Source: Domibacillus aminovorans (GTDB lineage Bacteria; Bacillota; Bacilli; Bacillales; Domibacillaceae). Taken from it: a stretch of 64,000 nt of DNA. Positions 52,109 through 60,503 of this stretch are shown one piece after another; positions within the stretch are counted from its first letter, which is position 1, and each line of letters opens with the position of its first letter. The notes under the pieces are model-generated. The model did not search any database, was not told the DNA's origin, and saw nothing but the letters and a program-made list of their open reading frames with translations. The position numbers and the translations under genes are program-made. The stretch covers positions 1 to 64,000 of the forward strand of contig NZ_LQWY01000036.1 of the NCBI RefSeq assembly GCF_001643235.1, written 5' to 3'.

Positions 52109-52138
52109 TTGCGTTAAAATAAAACGGAACATTATACA
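52109..52138 (+). promoter_or_regulatory. Promoter of ppaC
   Basis: TTGCGT (52109-52114), 18-bp spacer, TATACA (52133-52138), 18 bp before the start codon; a 17-bp reading to TTATAC is equally possible. Confidence 0.45.
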
Positions 52139-52156
52139 TAAAGTGAGGGAAAACAC

Positions 52157-53089
52157 ATGGGAAAAACATTTATTTTCGGTCATAAAAATCCGGATACCGA
52201 CACAATCTGTTCTGCGCTTGTTTATGCAGACTTGAAAACGAAGCTAGGCTTTGACGTAGAAGCAGTCCGTCTTGGCGATGTAAACGGTGAAACAGAATAT
52301 GCATTGAAACAGTTCAATACAGTAGCACCACGTTTAATCGAAAAAGCAGCATCTGAAGTCGAAACGGTTATTCTTGTCGACCATAACGAACGTCAGCAAA
52401 GTGTTGACGATATTGACGACGTGCGGGTTCTCGAAGTCATCGATCATCACCGTATCGCAAACTTTGAAACAGCTGATCCGTTGTACTATCGCGCTGAGCC
52501 GGTTGGCTGTACAACAACGATTTTGAACAAATTGTACAAAGAAAACGGTGTAGAAATTGAAAAAAATATCGCTGGCTTAATGCTGTCTGCGATCATTTCC
52601 GATTCTCTTTTATTTAAATCACCGACTTGCACAGAAGAAGATGTAAAAGCAGCGAAAGAATTAGCTGCAATTGCTGGTGTAAACGCAGACGAATATGGTC
52701 TTGATATGTTGAAAGCAGGCGCTGATTTAAACGGAAAAACAGCCACAGAGCTTATTTCAATTGATGCGAAAGTATTTCCAATGGGCAGCAAAAAGGTTGA
52801 AATTGCTCAGATTAATGCCATTGATCCAGCTGACGTTCTGGCTCTTAAAGCAGATCTGGAAGAAGCAGTAACAAATGCGATTAATGAAAAAACATTGGAT
52901 CTGTTCCTCGTAGTCATTACGGACATTTTAAACAGTGACTCGGTTGCGATTGCGATCGGAGCGGAAGCATCTGCTGTTGAAGAAGCATACAATGTGAAAC
53001 TTGATAACAACACGGCCCTTTTAAAAGGCGTTGTATCACGTAAAAAACAAATCGTTCCAGTTTTGACTGAAATTTTGCAGGCGAAATAA
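52157..53089 (+). CDS. ppaC: Manganese-dependent inorganic pyrophosphatase
   Basis: 310 residues, DHH-family class C pyrophosphatase. Metal ligands in [17 protein letters not shown] and [14 protein letters not shown]2 domain ends with the substrate-binding SRKKQIVP. Family length about 309. It hydrolyses pyrophosphate to drive biosynthesis. Single gene with terminator. Confidence 0.96.
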   Translation: MGKTFIFGHKNPDTDTICSALVYADLKTKLGFDVEAVRLGDVNGETEYALKQFNTVAPRLIEKAASEVETVILVDHNERQQSVDDIDDVRVLEVIDHHRIANFETADPLYYRAEPVGCTTTILNKLYKENGVEIEKNIAGLMLSAIISDSLLFKSPTCTEEDVKAAKELAAIAGVNADEYGLDMLKAGADLNGKTATELISIDAKVFPMGSKKVEIAQINAIDPADVLALKADLEEAVTNAINEKTLDLFLVVITDILNSDSVAIAIGAEASAVEEAYNVKLDNNTALLKGVVSRKKQIVPVLTEILQAK

Positions 53090-53100
53090 GATCATCCAGT

Positions 53101-53137
53101 CCTTTCGAAAAGGATCTCCTTTTCGAAAGGTTTTTTT
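53101..53137 (+). terminator. Terminator after ppaC
   Basis: 13-bp stem (53101-53113 with 53118-53130), 4-nt loop, seven T. Confidence 0.93.
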
Positions 53138-53252
53138 ATAGAAAAAAGAATGCTTACTCCTCCAAAAAAAGAAAACGCTTTCAGTAAGACCGCTTTTTTT
53201 TTGTGTGAAAAATAGTTATAATAAAGGAAATAGAGTGTAGGGGCGTGGACGC

Positions 53253-54155
53253 ATGGATAATGAACCAATGACGGAACAGGAAAGTCTGCTTCAAAAACAG
53301 CACCGAAGATTGACATTTAGAAGGTTGATTAAACGGATTTTATTTATTTTTATCGGTGCTGTTATGATGGCGGTTGGAATTGAAATTTTTCTTGTTCCGA
53401 ATTCGATAATGGACGGCGGAATTGTCGGGATCTCTATTATTTTATCGAAATTGACAGGTGTGAAACTCGGTCTGTTTTTATTCTTATTAAATATTCCTTT
53501 CTTTTACCTCGGATATAAGCAAATCGGAAAGACATTTGCGTTATCGACGGTTTTCGGTATCGCGATTTTATCGGTTGCCTCCACTTTTTTTCATCCAGTC
53601 CCCGCGTTTACAGAGGACATTTTACTGGCAGCGGTATTTGGTGGGCTGGCGCTTGGAGCGGGTGTCGGCATCGTTATTCGTTATGGAGGCTCGCTTGACG
53701 GGACAGAGATTCTCGCCATTTTAATTAATAAAAGACTGCCTTTTTCCGTAGGTGAAATTGTCATGTTTTTTAACATTTTTATTTTTCTATGGGGTGGATT
53801 CGTATTCGGATGGGACCGAGCGATGTATTCCGTTCTTGCCTATTTTATCGCATTTAAAACGATTGATGTTGTTATTCAAGGTCTTGATGAATCGAAATCA
53901 GCATGGATCATTAGCGATCAATACCAGGAAATCGGGGAAGCAATTATTGCCCGCCTCGGACGCGGTGTGACCTATTTGAACGGGGAAGGTGCATACACCG
54001 GCGATCATAAGAAAGTTATTTTTTGTGTGATTAACCGCCTTGAAGAAGCTAAACTAAAATCGATCGTGGAAGATATGGATGAAGGTGCATTTCTTGCGGT
54101 AGGGGATATCGCTGAAGTGCGTGGCGGTCGATTTAAGAAAAAAGATATTCATTAA
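53253..54155 (+). CDS. YitT-family membrane protein (DUF2179)
   Basis: 300 residues: five or six N-terminal helices, including GAVMMAVGIEIFLVPNSIMDGGIVG and GGSLDGTEILAILINKR (both YitT hallmarks), then a cytosolic DUF2179 domain (about 215-290: GRGVTYLNGEGAYTGDHKKVIFCV). Function of the family is unknown; a transport role regulated by the C-terminal domain is often assumed. Single gene. Confidence 0.9.
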   Translation: MDNEPMTEQESLLQKQHRRLTFRRLIKRILFIFIGAVMMAVGIEIFLVPNSIMDGGIVGISIILSKLTGVKLGLFLFLLNIPFFYLGYKQIGKTFALSTVFGIAILSVASTFFHPVPAFTEDILLAAVFGGLALGAGVGIVIRYGGSLDGTEILAILINKRLPFSVGEIVMFFNIFIFLWGGFVFGWDRAMYSVLAYFIAFKTIDVVIQGLDESKSAWIISDQYQEIGEAIIARLGRGVTYLNGEGAYTGDHKKVIFCVINRLEEAKLKSIVEDMDEGAFLAVGDIAEVRGGRFKKKDIH

Positions 54156-54219
54156 TAAGGAGTGTTCCGGGCAGAGTCCGGGGCATTCTTTGAATTTGTA
54201 GTTGGTGAATAAACAGTTC

Positions 54220-54257
54220 AAGCTTCAAAGTCAATGAGACTTTGAAGCTTTTTTATT
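54220..54257 (+). terminator. Terminator after the YitT gene
   Basis: Perfect 13-bp stem (54220-54232 with 54238-54250), then TTTTATTT. A weaker hairpin lies just before it (54160-54190). Confidence 0.9.
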
Positions 54258-54360
54258 TGATCAGAAGTGAGTATCGAATGTGAAGGAAACATAGATGCTT
54301 TTATTCTAAATTGATTATAATGTGACTAAAAAGGAAAAAAGAAATTAGTTGCATATATAA

Positions 54361-54386
54361 TGAAACTTTTAAATTTTTTAAACGTA
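54361..54386 (+). promoter_or_regulatory. Sigma-W-type promoter of the PH-domain gene
   Basis: TGAAAC (54361-54366), exactly 16 bp, CGTA (54383-54386): a full match to the sigma-W consensus, 37 bp before the start codon. Confidence 0.75.
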
Positions 54387-54423
54387 TTCATTCACATACT
54401 GTATAAAAAAGGAGAGGGTATTT

Positions 54424-55038
54424 ATGTTTGGAAAAGTAGCAGCGGATGTACTTGGATTGAGCGATGTTGGAGCGGTTATTAAACCAGCGGATTACGATAA
54501 GGTAGATGCTGATGATTACATCATGCATGAAGATAATGAAAAAATTTATTTTTTAATTAAATCAAAAGCAGATGAGTATTGCTTCACGAATCTCGGTCTC
54601 GTTCACGTTGACGGTGCGAATGCCGTTAGCAAAAAGAGAATGCTGCGCCGATTTAACTATGTCACGAATCGCGTCTCGAATGTCATGCTTGAGACGGCAG
54701 GTACAGTTGACCTTGATGTGGAAATTAAATTTACACTCGGCAATGAAACGTATTCAATCGACGTGCACAAAAAGCATCTTGAAGAATTAAAAGATTTGTA
54801 TAAGGCATTATTGAAAATTGCCGAAATGCAGCATGAAAATGAGATGTATCTTGGCTATTCACAGCAAAGTCTTGATATGTCAGCAAGCAGCGTTCAACAT
54901 ATTACAAAGACGCAAATTGATCTGGCGGGCGAATTTGAAAAAATAAATAATTATGCATTTAACTGGTTAGTGCAATCAAGTTCAAGGTACCGCGTAAAAG
55001 ATTTTGGGAAAGTGTTTGAAAAATATATTAATAACTGA
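54424..55038 (+). CDS. YvbH-like PH-domain protein
   Basis: 204 residues, same length as B. subtilis YvbH. Bacterial PH domain (about 1-125: DNEKIYFLIKSKADEYCFTNLGLVHVDG and the Arg-rich KKRMLRRFNY) followed by a helical YvbH-type extension (about 130-204) thought to support oligomerisation. No signal peptide. Role unknown; a sigma-W-type promoter suggests an envelope-stress function. GGAGAGGG precedes the ATG. Confidence 0.88.
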   Translation: MFGKVAADVLGLSDVGAVIKPADYDKVDADDYIMHEDNEKIYFLIKSKADEYCFTNLGLVHVDGANAVSKKRMLRRFNYVTNRVSNVMLETAGTVDLDVEIKFTLGNETYSIDVHKKHLEELKDLYKALLKIAEMQHENEMYLGYSQQSLDMSASSVQHITKTQIDLAGEFEKINNYAFNWLVQSSSRYRVKDFGKVFEKYINN

Positions 55039-55056
55039 ATATAAATGCATGCATAA

Positions 55057-55094
55057 AAAAGCGATGAACACTCAACAGAGCGCTCATCGCTTTT
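55057..55094. terminator. Bidirectional terminator
   Basis: AAAAGCGATGA (55057-55067) pairs with TCATCGCTTTT (55084-55094) between convergent genes; A/T runs on both sides. Confidence 0.85.
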
Positions 55095-55519
55095 TAATAT
55101 TCGACTGTTAGAGATTCAAGTTCAGATTGTTCACATGGAACGACGGTATAGCCAAGCTGTTCGACCTTACTGGTCATATTTTTAGAGCAGTCGGGGCCAA
55201 CGACTAAAAAAGTACGGTCGCGCTGTACCTTTTCATGGATCATTGACAGCATGCCGAAAAGAGCTGATGTCTTTTCTTCTGATAACGTCTGTGTGAATGA
55301 AGACGTCGATTCTGTTACTGGGATGATCCATAGCTCACAAGCATCTTCGGTTTGTAACAGCTGTTCAAAGACTTCTGCTTTTTCAAGCGGTGTTCTCATC
55401 GTGTCGTCGCGAAGTTCATATACTTCTTTATCGATCATCACATTTTCTGCGAACGGGCGGCTATCTTTCTGATCAAAAACTTTAATGTCCAATTTAGACG
55501 GTTCAAAATGTTTATTCAT
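55094..55519 (-). CDS. Hypothetical protein, 141 residues
   Basis: Soluble, acidic protein that I do not recognise. It begins MNKHFEPSKLDIKVFDQKDS and ends with a pattern of short strands and helices (RTFLVVGPDCSKNMTSKVEQLGYTVV) that suggests a small alpha/beta fold. GAGGAGAG precedes the ATG, and the frame is convergent with the PH gene, sharing its terminator. Codon use looks like that of its neighbours. Confidence 0.65.
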   Translation of the reverse strand: MNKHFEPSKLDIKVFDQKDSRPFAENVMIDKEVYELRDDTMRTPLEKAEVFEQLLQTEDACELWIIPVTESTSSFTQTLSEEKTSALFGMLSMIHEKVQRDRTFLVVGPDCSKNMTSKVEQLGYTVVPCEQSELESLTVEY

Positions 55520-55603
55520 CCATTTCTCTCCTCTGCCCTGTCAAACAGGTCTATCTCTTTGTTTAAACTCATATACCCGTTTTCAGAGAAGAATAAACCA
55601 TTT

Positions 55604-56383
55604 TTATACGATCGTCAAAATTTCTTTTAAACGGCCAATCGTATGATGTGGGTTTGCTCCATCAATGATTTTGCCTTCACCATGATCAATCCAGACGGAT
55701 TCTATGCCGGCACGCGTTGCACCAAGAATATCCGTCCCTTGATTGTCACCAACCATAAGAGCGTCTGCTGCTTCGACATTCATTAGTTTCAGCGCATGAT
55801 CAAAAATTGCTTTTTCCGGCTTGCCAAACCCGAAATGGCCCGAAATTAAAATATAATCAAAATAAGGGACAAGCTCCGGAGTCATCGTTAATTTTTCTAA
55901 CTGAAGGGAAGGCGCTCCATTTGTCAATAAAAGAAGACGGTACCCTTTTTCACGGAGTTCATTAAGTACCGTGAACGTTTCTTCATAGACAAATGGTGAT
56001 TCGCGGCGAACGGAACGGAAACGCTCACGTGCCCATTCAGCTTCAAAAGAAGGGATACCTGCTGCAGACAGGCCATTTTTCCACGTTTTTAGCTGATAAT
56101 CCGCAATGTTTTCACCCATATCACGGAATAGACTATAATGAACGTCGCCAAAATCACCCCACAGTCCTTCAAATGGGTTAATGCCAATAGAAACCGTCAC
56201 TGGATAAAAAGAATACGTTTCATATTGTGCATGAGCAGCAGTACGGACATGCTGTTCAATCTCTCCAGCATCTTTTTCATATTTTTCGGCAATCTCACCG
56301 CACGTTACGTCAAATGCCGTTTGAATGCTTTTTTTATCGTTGAGAAGTGTGTCATCGAGGTCAAAGAATAGTGCTTTTTTCAA
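55604..56383 (-). CDS. HAD-superfamily hydrolase, YsaA/YjjG-like
   Basis: 259 residues. Motif I FFDLDDTLLND (Asp8, Asp10), motif II LLLTNGAPS, motif III Lys in GFGKPEKAIF, motif IV MVGDNQGTDILGA; helical cap between motifs I and II. Probably a small-molecule phosphatase, perhaps nucleotide-cleaning like YjjG. TTG start at 56383 with AAGGAG eight bases upstream. Confidence 0.88.
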   Translation of the reverse strand: MKKALFFDLDDTLLNDKKSIQTAFDVTCGEIAEKYEKDAGEIEQHVRTAAHAQYETYSFYPVTVSIGINPFEGLWGDFGDVHYSLFRDMGENIADYQLKTWKNGLSAAGIPSFEAEWARERFRSVRRESPFVYEETFTVLNELREKGYRLLLLTNGAPSLQLEKLTMTPELVPYFDYILISGHFGFGKPEKAIFDHALKLMNVEAADALMVGDNQGTDILGATRAGIESVWIDHGEGKIIDGANPHHTIGRLKEILTIV

Positions 56384-56418
56384 AATGTTGTCTCCTTCAT
56401 ATATGCGTAGTCTAGGTG

Positions 56419-56841
56419 CTATTTCGACAAAAAGCGTAAAAATCCTCCTTTTCGACGTGGAAAAGATAAAAAAGGGGGCGGAGTATAATCGGGAATACGC
56501 TGGACCGGAAGCCGAGCTATTTTTTCAGCCAGTTCTGTATGTAGCGCCAGTATATGTGCCTGCTGTTCTTCAAGTGCGCAAAGGCGTCTGTCAATAATCG
56601 AGAAAAATGCGTTTTGTCCAATAAGATTTGCTGCTTGACCCGGGGGCAATTTTTTGGAAGAAGCGGTTTCGATCATGCGCCGGAGCGTCGCCAGCTCTTT
56701 TTCATCAAACAGCCGTTCATTGCGTTTGCCTGTTTCAAATCGAAACCCTGCCCCTTCAAGTGCCATCACATATTTGCCAAGCGTCGACAGGCTGATCTCA
56801 AGCGCTGCTGCAACTTCTTTTGCACTGTACCTTTCAGCCAA
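56419..56841 (-). CDS. MerR-type helix-turn-helix protein
   Basis: 140 residues: N-terminal MerR-like HTH (AERYSAKEVAAALEISLSTLGKYVMALEGAG; RLFDEKELATLRRM), a helical or coiled middle (IIDRRLCALEEQQAHILALHTELAEKIARL) and a basic, Pro-rich tail (PPPFLSFPRRKGGFLRF). It resembles DUF3967/RacA-like DNA-binding proteins. No effector domain, so it may be structural rather than a metal sensor. TTG start at 56841, GGAGGG six bases ahead. Confidence 0.65.
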   Translation of the reverse strand: MAERYSAKEVAAALEISLSTLGKYVMALEGAGFRFETGKRNERLFDEKELATLRRMIETASSKKLPPGQAANLIGQNAFFSIIDRRLCALEEQQAHILALHTELAEKIARLPVQRIPDYTPPPFLSFPRRKGGFLRFLSK

Positions 56842-56981
56842 TTGTATCCCTCCGTTTCCTATTTATCTTTAATTCTTTCTTCGTCCGCTCGTATATTCCT
56901 TTCACTAATTTTAGCGAAAAAGCACACATGACGATGTTCTTTTCGTCAATTTTCGGGTATACCATGCTTAGGTGAAGAAAC

Positions 56982-58109
56982 ATGAATTTAATAAAGTGGT
57001 TTTACACAAAGCGATATAACATAAAAGCAATTTATGCCGAGTTTCCGAATTCAACCGTCATTTTTCGGCCTATCAACCGATATTACTTCGTTTATAATGT
57101 CAACTGGTCGGAGAACGATCCACCTGTGACGAAAGAAAATCTTGAACAAATGGAACAGGGATTAAATGACGAACTAGGCACCGGTCACTTTTACCGTAAT
57201 CGCAAATCAAAAAAACAGGGGGTCCCCGCAGTGAAAAAAGCGATGATTATTGTTAATCCATCATCTGGAAAGGAGCAAGCAGAAGAACACATTGATCAAG
57301 TAAAGGAACAGCTTGAAAAATCCGGGTATAACGTTGATATACGTTTGACGGGAGGGGAAGGAGATGCGATGCGCTTTGCAAAAGAAGGGTGTGATTCAAA
57401 GTATGATGCTGTTATTGCAATGGGCGGCGATGGGACGATGAATGAAACGGTCAATGGCCTTGCCGAACAGCCGTATCGTCCTGAGATGGGTGTCATTCCT
57501 CTTGGAACAGTGAACGATTTTGCACGTGCGCTCAATGTGCCGATTGATCTGATAGAAGCGATTGGCGTGCTAGGGGGCAAGACGGAATTGGCGGATATCG
57601 GTAAAATAAATGACCGCTATTTTTTGAATGTTTTAGCACTAGGAGGCATTGCTGAAGCAACTGGTGAAGTCACATCTGAACAAAAAACATCAATGGGATC
57701 GCTTGCGTATATTATCGAAGGATTAAAAACATTGACGGATAAAACACCATTTACGATCACAGTGGAAGCAGATAGCGGCACATATGAAGAAGAATCGCTT
57801 CTTTTTTTAGCAGCATTGACGAATTCGGTCGCTGGCTTTGAAAAGCTTGCACCTGATGCTAAAGTAGCCGATGGACAGTTTCACTGCTTTATCGTGAAAA
57901 ATGTGGCGCTGCCTAAATTGCTGCGGATTGGGGCAAATTTATTAAAAGGAGACTTTCAAAAAGATCCTGATGTCATTTATTTCACATCGGAAAAATTGAA
58001 AATCAGTTCATCGCTGGAGTTGAAAGCAAATGTAGACGGTGATATGGCGGATACTGTGCCGTTTGAATTAAAAGTGCTTCCAGGTCATTTGACTATTTTT
58101 ACTTCTTAA
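56982..58109 (+). CDS. Diacylglycerol/lipid kinase (YegS/BmrU type) with N-terminal extension
   Basis: 375 residues. The kinase part starts near residue 85 (KKAMIIVNPSSGKEQAE) with the nucleotide motif VIAMGGDGTMNETVNG and LGTVNDFARAL, matching a normal 290-residue lipid kinase. An extra 83 residues precede it, with no stop between (begins MNLIKWFYTKRYNIKAIYAEF). Two starts look usable: ATG 56982 (AGGTGAAG seven bases before) and GTG 57231 (AGGGGG eight bases before), the latter giving a 292-residue kinase. Phosphorylates diacylglycerol or a related lipid at the membrane. Confidence 0.85.
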   Translation: MNLIKWFYTKRYNIKAIYAEFPNSTVIFRPINRYYFVYNVNWSENDPPVTKENLEQMEQGLNDELGTGHFYRNRKSKKQGVPAVKKAMIIVNPSSGKEQAEEHIDQVKEQLEKSGYNVDIRLTGGEGDAMRFAKEGCDSKYDAVIAMGGDGTMNETVNGLAEQPYRPEMGVIPLGTVNDFARALNVPIDLIEAIGVLGGKTELADIGKINDRYFLNVLALGGIAEATGEVTSEQKTSMGSLAYIIEGLKTLTDKTPFTITVEADSGTYEEESLLFLAALTNSVAGFEKLAPDAKVADGQFHCFIVKNVALPKLLRIGANLLKGDFQKDPDVIYFTSEKLKISSSLELKANVDGDMADTVPFELKVLPGHLTIFTS

Positions 58110-58205
58110 AATAGCTGGACGGGCTGTTGTTTTTGCAGATGACAATTGAATCAGATCATTATTTGCGTGTTTTTAATGCTTTATTTTTTGTTATACTCAG
58201 AAAAA

Positions 58206-58231
58206 TGAAACCGAGGTATAATTTGTGCGTA
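58206..58231 (+). promoter_or_regulatory. Sigma-W-type promoter of the PspA operon
   Basis: TGAAAC (58206-58211), exactly 16 bp, CGTA (58228-58231): full consensus match, 23 bp before the first start codon. A TATAAT (58217-58222) also lies here without a good -35. Confidence 0.8.
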
Positions 58232-58254
58232 CGTATATGTGAGGTGAAAAGCAA

Positions 58255-58764
58255 ATGAGTTTTTTTAAACGTCTGTTTAAAGGAGCGGATGAAAAAATTC
58301 CCGAAACGAAAGATCGTACGCTTTTAAATGTACGTGTAGGCGATTTCGTCACATATGATCTTGCCGATTATGAAGTGACTGGCAAGATTCACTATAACGA
58401 CAGCGGTTATACGTGGGATGCGTACCAGTTGGCAGCAAGCGGGAAAGTAATCTGGCTTAGCGTTGAGCTTGATGATGAGCTTGAAGTGGGGATGTATGAA
58501 ACGATTCGCCTGCCGGGGCTCGAACCGGGTACGCGAAAAGTGACGCATGACGGCCGAACATATTATTTAGAGGAACAGGGCCAGGCATATGTAAAAGGAG
58601 AAGGCCGCAGTGAGAACGTCCACGGAAAAAATGTGGACTATTATGACTATATGGATGACTCGGGAGAACATTTTTTATCTGTTGAAGTATGGGGCGGAGA
58701 TGTGGAAGTCAGTTACGGATATGAAATTGAAGAATATGAAGTGACCATCTTGGCAGGAAGCTAA
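58255..58764 (+). CDS. DUF4178 protein
   Basis: 169 residues, no signal peptide or membrane helix. All-beta, acidic: VRVGDFVTYDLADYEVTGKIHYND, KVIWLSVELDDEL, TRKVTHDGRTYYLEEQGQA. DUF4178 domains of unknown function are found beside PspA and membrane spermidine synthases. First gene of the operon, 19 bp before pspA. It starts with an amphipathic, basic stretch (MSFFKRLFKGADEK) that may contact membrane. Confidence 0.82.
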   Translation: MSFFKRLFKGADEKIPETKDRTLLNVRVGDFVTYDLADYEVTGKIHYNDSGYTWDAYQLAASGKVIWLSVELDDELEVGMYETIRLPGLEPGTRKVTHDGRTYYLEEQGQAYVKGEGRSENVHGKNVDYYDYMDDSGEHFLSVEVWGGDVEVSYGYEIEEYEVTILAGS

Positions 58765-58783
58765 ACAAATTGGAGGAGATAAC

Positions 58784-59455
58784 ATGTTTCAATTTTTTAA
58801 ACGTGTACAGACATATGTTGGATCAGAGCTAAATGCGGCACTTGAAAAAGCAGAAGATCCGGTTAAAATGCTTGATCAATTTATGCGGGAAATGGCGGCG
58901 GATATTCGTGATGCGGAAACAGCTGTAGCGAAACAGCTGGCAAATGAAAAAATGTTGAAAAAGAAATACGATGATGCGAACAGCATGGTGGAAAAGCGCC
59001 AGCAGCAAGCAATTGACGCTCTTGAAGCAGGCAATGAAGACTTGGCACGCCGCGCGCTCGAAGATAAAAATGTTCACGCTCAGCAGGCGGACTCCATGCG
59101 TACCGCGCACGAACAAGCGGCATCAGATGTTGCGATCCTGCGCGATAAATTGTCTGAAATGAAGCGAGAGTACGAGGAAATGCGCTTGAAAAAAGATTCC
59201 TTAAAAGCGCGTGCGGAATCTGCAAAAACGAGAACGAAAATGAACCGTGCGATGTCATCCGTTGGCGGTGATGAATCACGCCGCGGCTTTGAACGGATGG
59301 AAGAGAAAGTGATGCAGTATGAAGCAGAAGCGGAAACATCAGAAGATTTGCGTGCCGAGTCGCGCAGCCTTGATGATGAACTGGCTGCTTTGAAGAAAAA
59401 CAGTGCTGTTGATGATGAACTGGCCGCACTTAAACAAAAGCTCGGAAAAGAATAA
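58784..59455 (+). CDS. pspA: Phage shock protein A (PspA/IM30 family)
   Basis: 223 residues, an almost continuous coiled coil (about 25-190), starting FQFFKRVQTYVGSELNAALEKAEDPVKML, the membrane-binding amphipathic helix and conserved helix 1 of PspA/Vipp1. ESCRT-III-like proteins of this family polymerise on damaged membranes and limit leakage. GGAGG before the ATG. A short repeat, DDELAALK, occurs twice near the C-terminus (about residues 198 and 210). Confidence 0.93.
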   Translation: MFQFFKRVQTYVGSELNAALEKAEDPVKMLDQFMREMAADIRDAETAVAKQLANEKMLKKKYDDANSMVEKRQQQAIDALEAGNEDLARRALEDKNVHAQQADSMRTAHEQAASDVAILRDKLSEMKREYEEMRLKKDSLKARAESAKTRTKMNRAMSSVGGDESRRGFERMEEKVMQYEAEAETSEDLRAESRSLDDELAALKKNSAVDDELAALKQKLGKE

Positions 59456-59462
59456 GGAACCG

Positions 59463-59486
59463 CGGCCCGCATAGATGGGCGGGCCG
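59463..59486 (+). other. GC-rich hairpin between pspA and the DUF4247 gene
   Basis: CGGCCCGC (59463-59470) pairs perfectly with GCGGGCCG (59479-59486); the T run after it is short. It may partly stop transcription or protect the upstream mRNA, lowering expression of the membrane genes relative to pspA. Confidence 0.5.
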
Positions 59487-59513
59487 TTTCTGTTCATTTG
59501 GAGTGTTTCATTT

Positions 59514-60068
59514 ATGATAAAAAAAGGATGGCTAACCGGAACGATTGCGTTTGTCGTGTTTCTTGCTGCGTGCGGATTGTCAGAGGCCGATGATTATATT
59601 GATGAAAATTATACGTTCGTCGACGCCGTTCAAAACAACATGAGTTCAAATGACCGTGCACTTGTATACCGGGTAAATAAAAGTGTCCCGGATACAGCAG
59701 CAGAATTGATCGAAGTACAGAAACCGGAACAAATCGGTGAAGAAGTAGACGGTAGGCAAGTGCTCGTCTATGATGATGAGTTTATTATATTAACAGAAGA
59801 TCCAGACAATCCAGGATCGACACTTGTTGAAGTAGCAGAAGATGAGTTTGTCCGTACGCATTACAATCCCGGTTTCTTTTCGGGCATGCTGCTAGGCTCG
59901 TTTTTAAATGGCCGTTTCGGTTCAAACTGGGAGCGGACGCAGTCGAACAAGTGCCGTCAAAATAACGATGATTGCTACTCGGGCGGTGGATACTACGGTT
60001 CATTTTCATCTGGTACATACGGGAGAGGCTCCGTGTTTCGAGGTGGCGGCCCAGGATCAGGCAAGTAA
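59514..60068 (+). CDS. DUF4247 lipoprotein
   Basis: 184 residues: signal peptide with lipobox FLAAC, Cys20, then DDYIDENYTFVDAVQ, the start of DUF4247, and a Gly/Ser/Tyr-rich tail (GGGYYGSFSSGTYGRGSV). One Cys pair (SNKCRQNNDDCYS) may form a disulfide outside the cell. ATG 59514 is chosen because the signal peptide starts there; an earlier frame start at 59475 adds residues with no function. Unknown role; conserved neighbour of PspA in this cluster type. Confidence 0.82.
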   Translation: MIKKGWLTGTIAFVVFLAACGLSEADDYIDENYTFVDAVQNNMSSNDRALVYRVNKSVPDTAAELIEVQKPEQIGEEVDGRQVLVYDDEFIILTEDPDNPGSTLVEVAEDEFVRTHYNPGFFSGMLLGSFLNGRFGSNWERTQSNKCRQNNDDCYSGGGYYGSFSSGTYGRGSVFRGGGPGSGK

Positions 60069-60095
60069 TAGTATATTAAGAGAGGGGATTCGGTT

Positions 60096-60491
60096 GTGAA
60101 CCCATTTTTGTTGACGTTTTTGTATTATGCGATTGCCATTGCAATCGTGGTAGTAGGTTTGGTGATTTTTGAACAGATAACGAGAAAGTATAAAGATTGG
60201 GATGAAATTAAAGGCCGCAATGCAGCGGTTGCGTTGTCGATTGGTGGAAAAACTATCGGTATTTGCATCATTCTTACGTTTTCTATTTTCCACAACGATA
60301 CGATATTAGAGACGGTATACTGGGGATTATTCGGAATGGTGCTTCAATTAGTAGCCTATGTTTTATTTGAACTATTCACAAGAAATTTTTCAGTGGAAGA
60401 GCAGTTGAAAGAGGGAAATCTAGCAGTAGGTATTGTCTCATTTTCTGTTTCCGTTGGCCTGGCGTTTGTTATTGGCGCCTCGATTTCGTAA
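60096..60491 (+). CDS. DUF350 membrane protein
   Basis: 131 residues with four hydrophobic helices; FLLTFLYYAIAIAIVVVGLVIFE, an NAAVALSIGGKTIG segment and NLAVGIVSFSVSVGLAFVIG match the DUF350 repeat. E. coli YjfL, encoded next to a PspA homologue, is of the same family. GTG start at 60096 with GAGGGG upstream. 12 bp before the spermidine-synthase-like gene. Confidence 0.88.
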   Translation: MNPFLLTFLYYAIAIAIVVVGLVIFEQITRKYKDWDEIKGRNAAVALSIGGKTIGICIILTFSIFHNDTILETVYWGLFGMVLQLVAYVLFELFTRNFSVEEQLKEGNLAVGIVSFSVSVGLAFVIGASIS

Positions 60492-60503
60492 GGCGGTGCT
60501 CAC

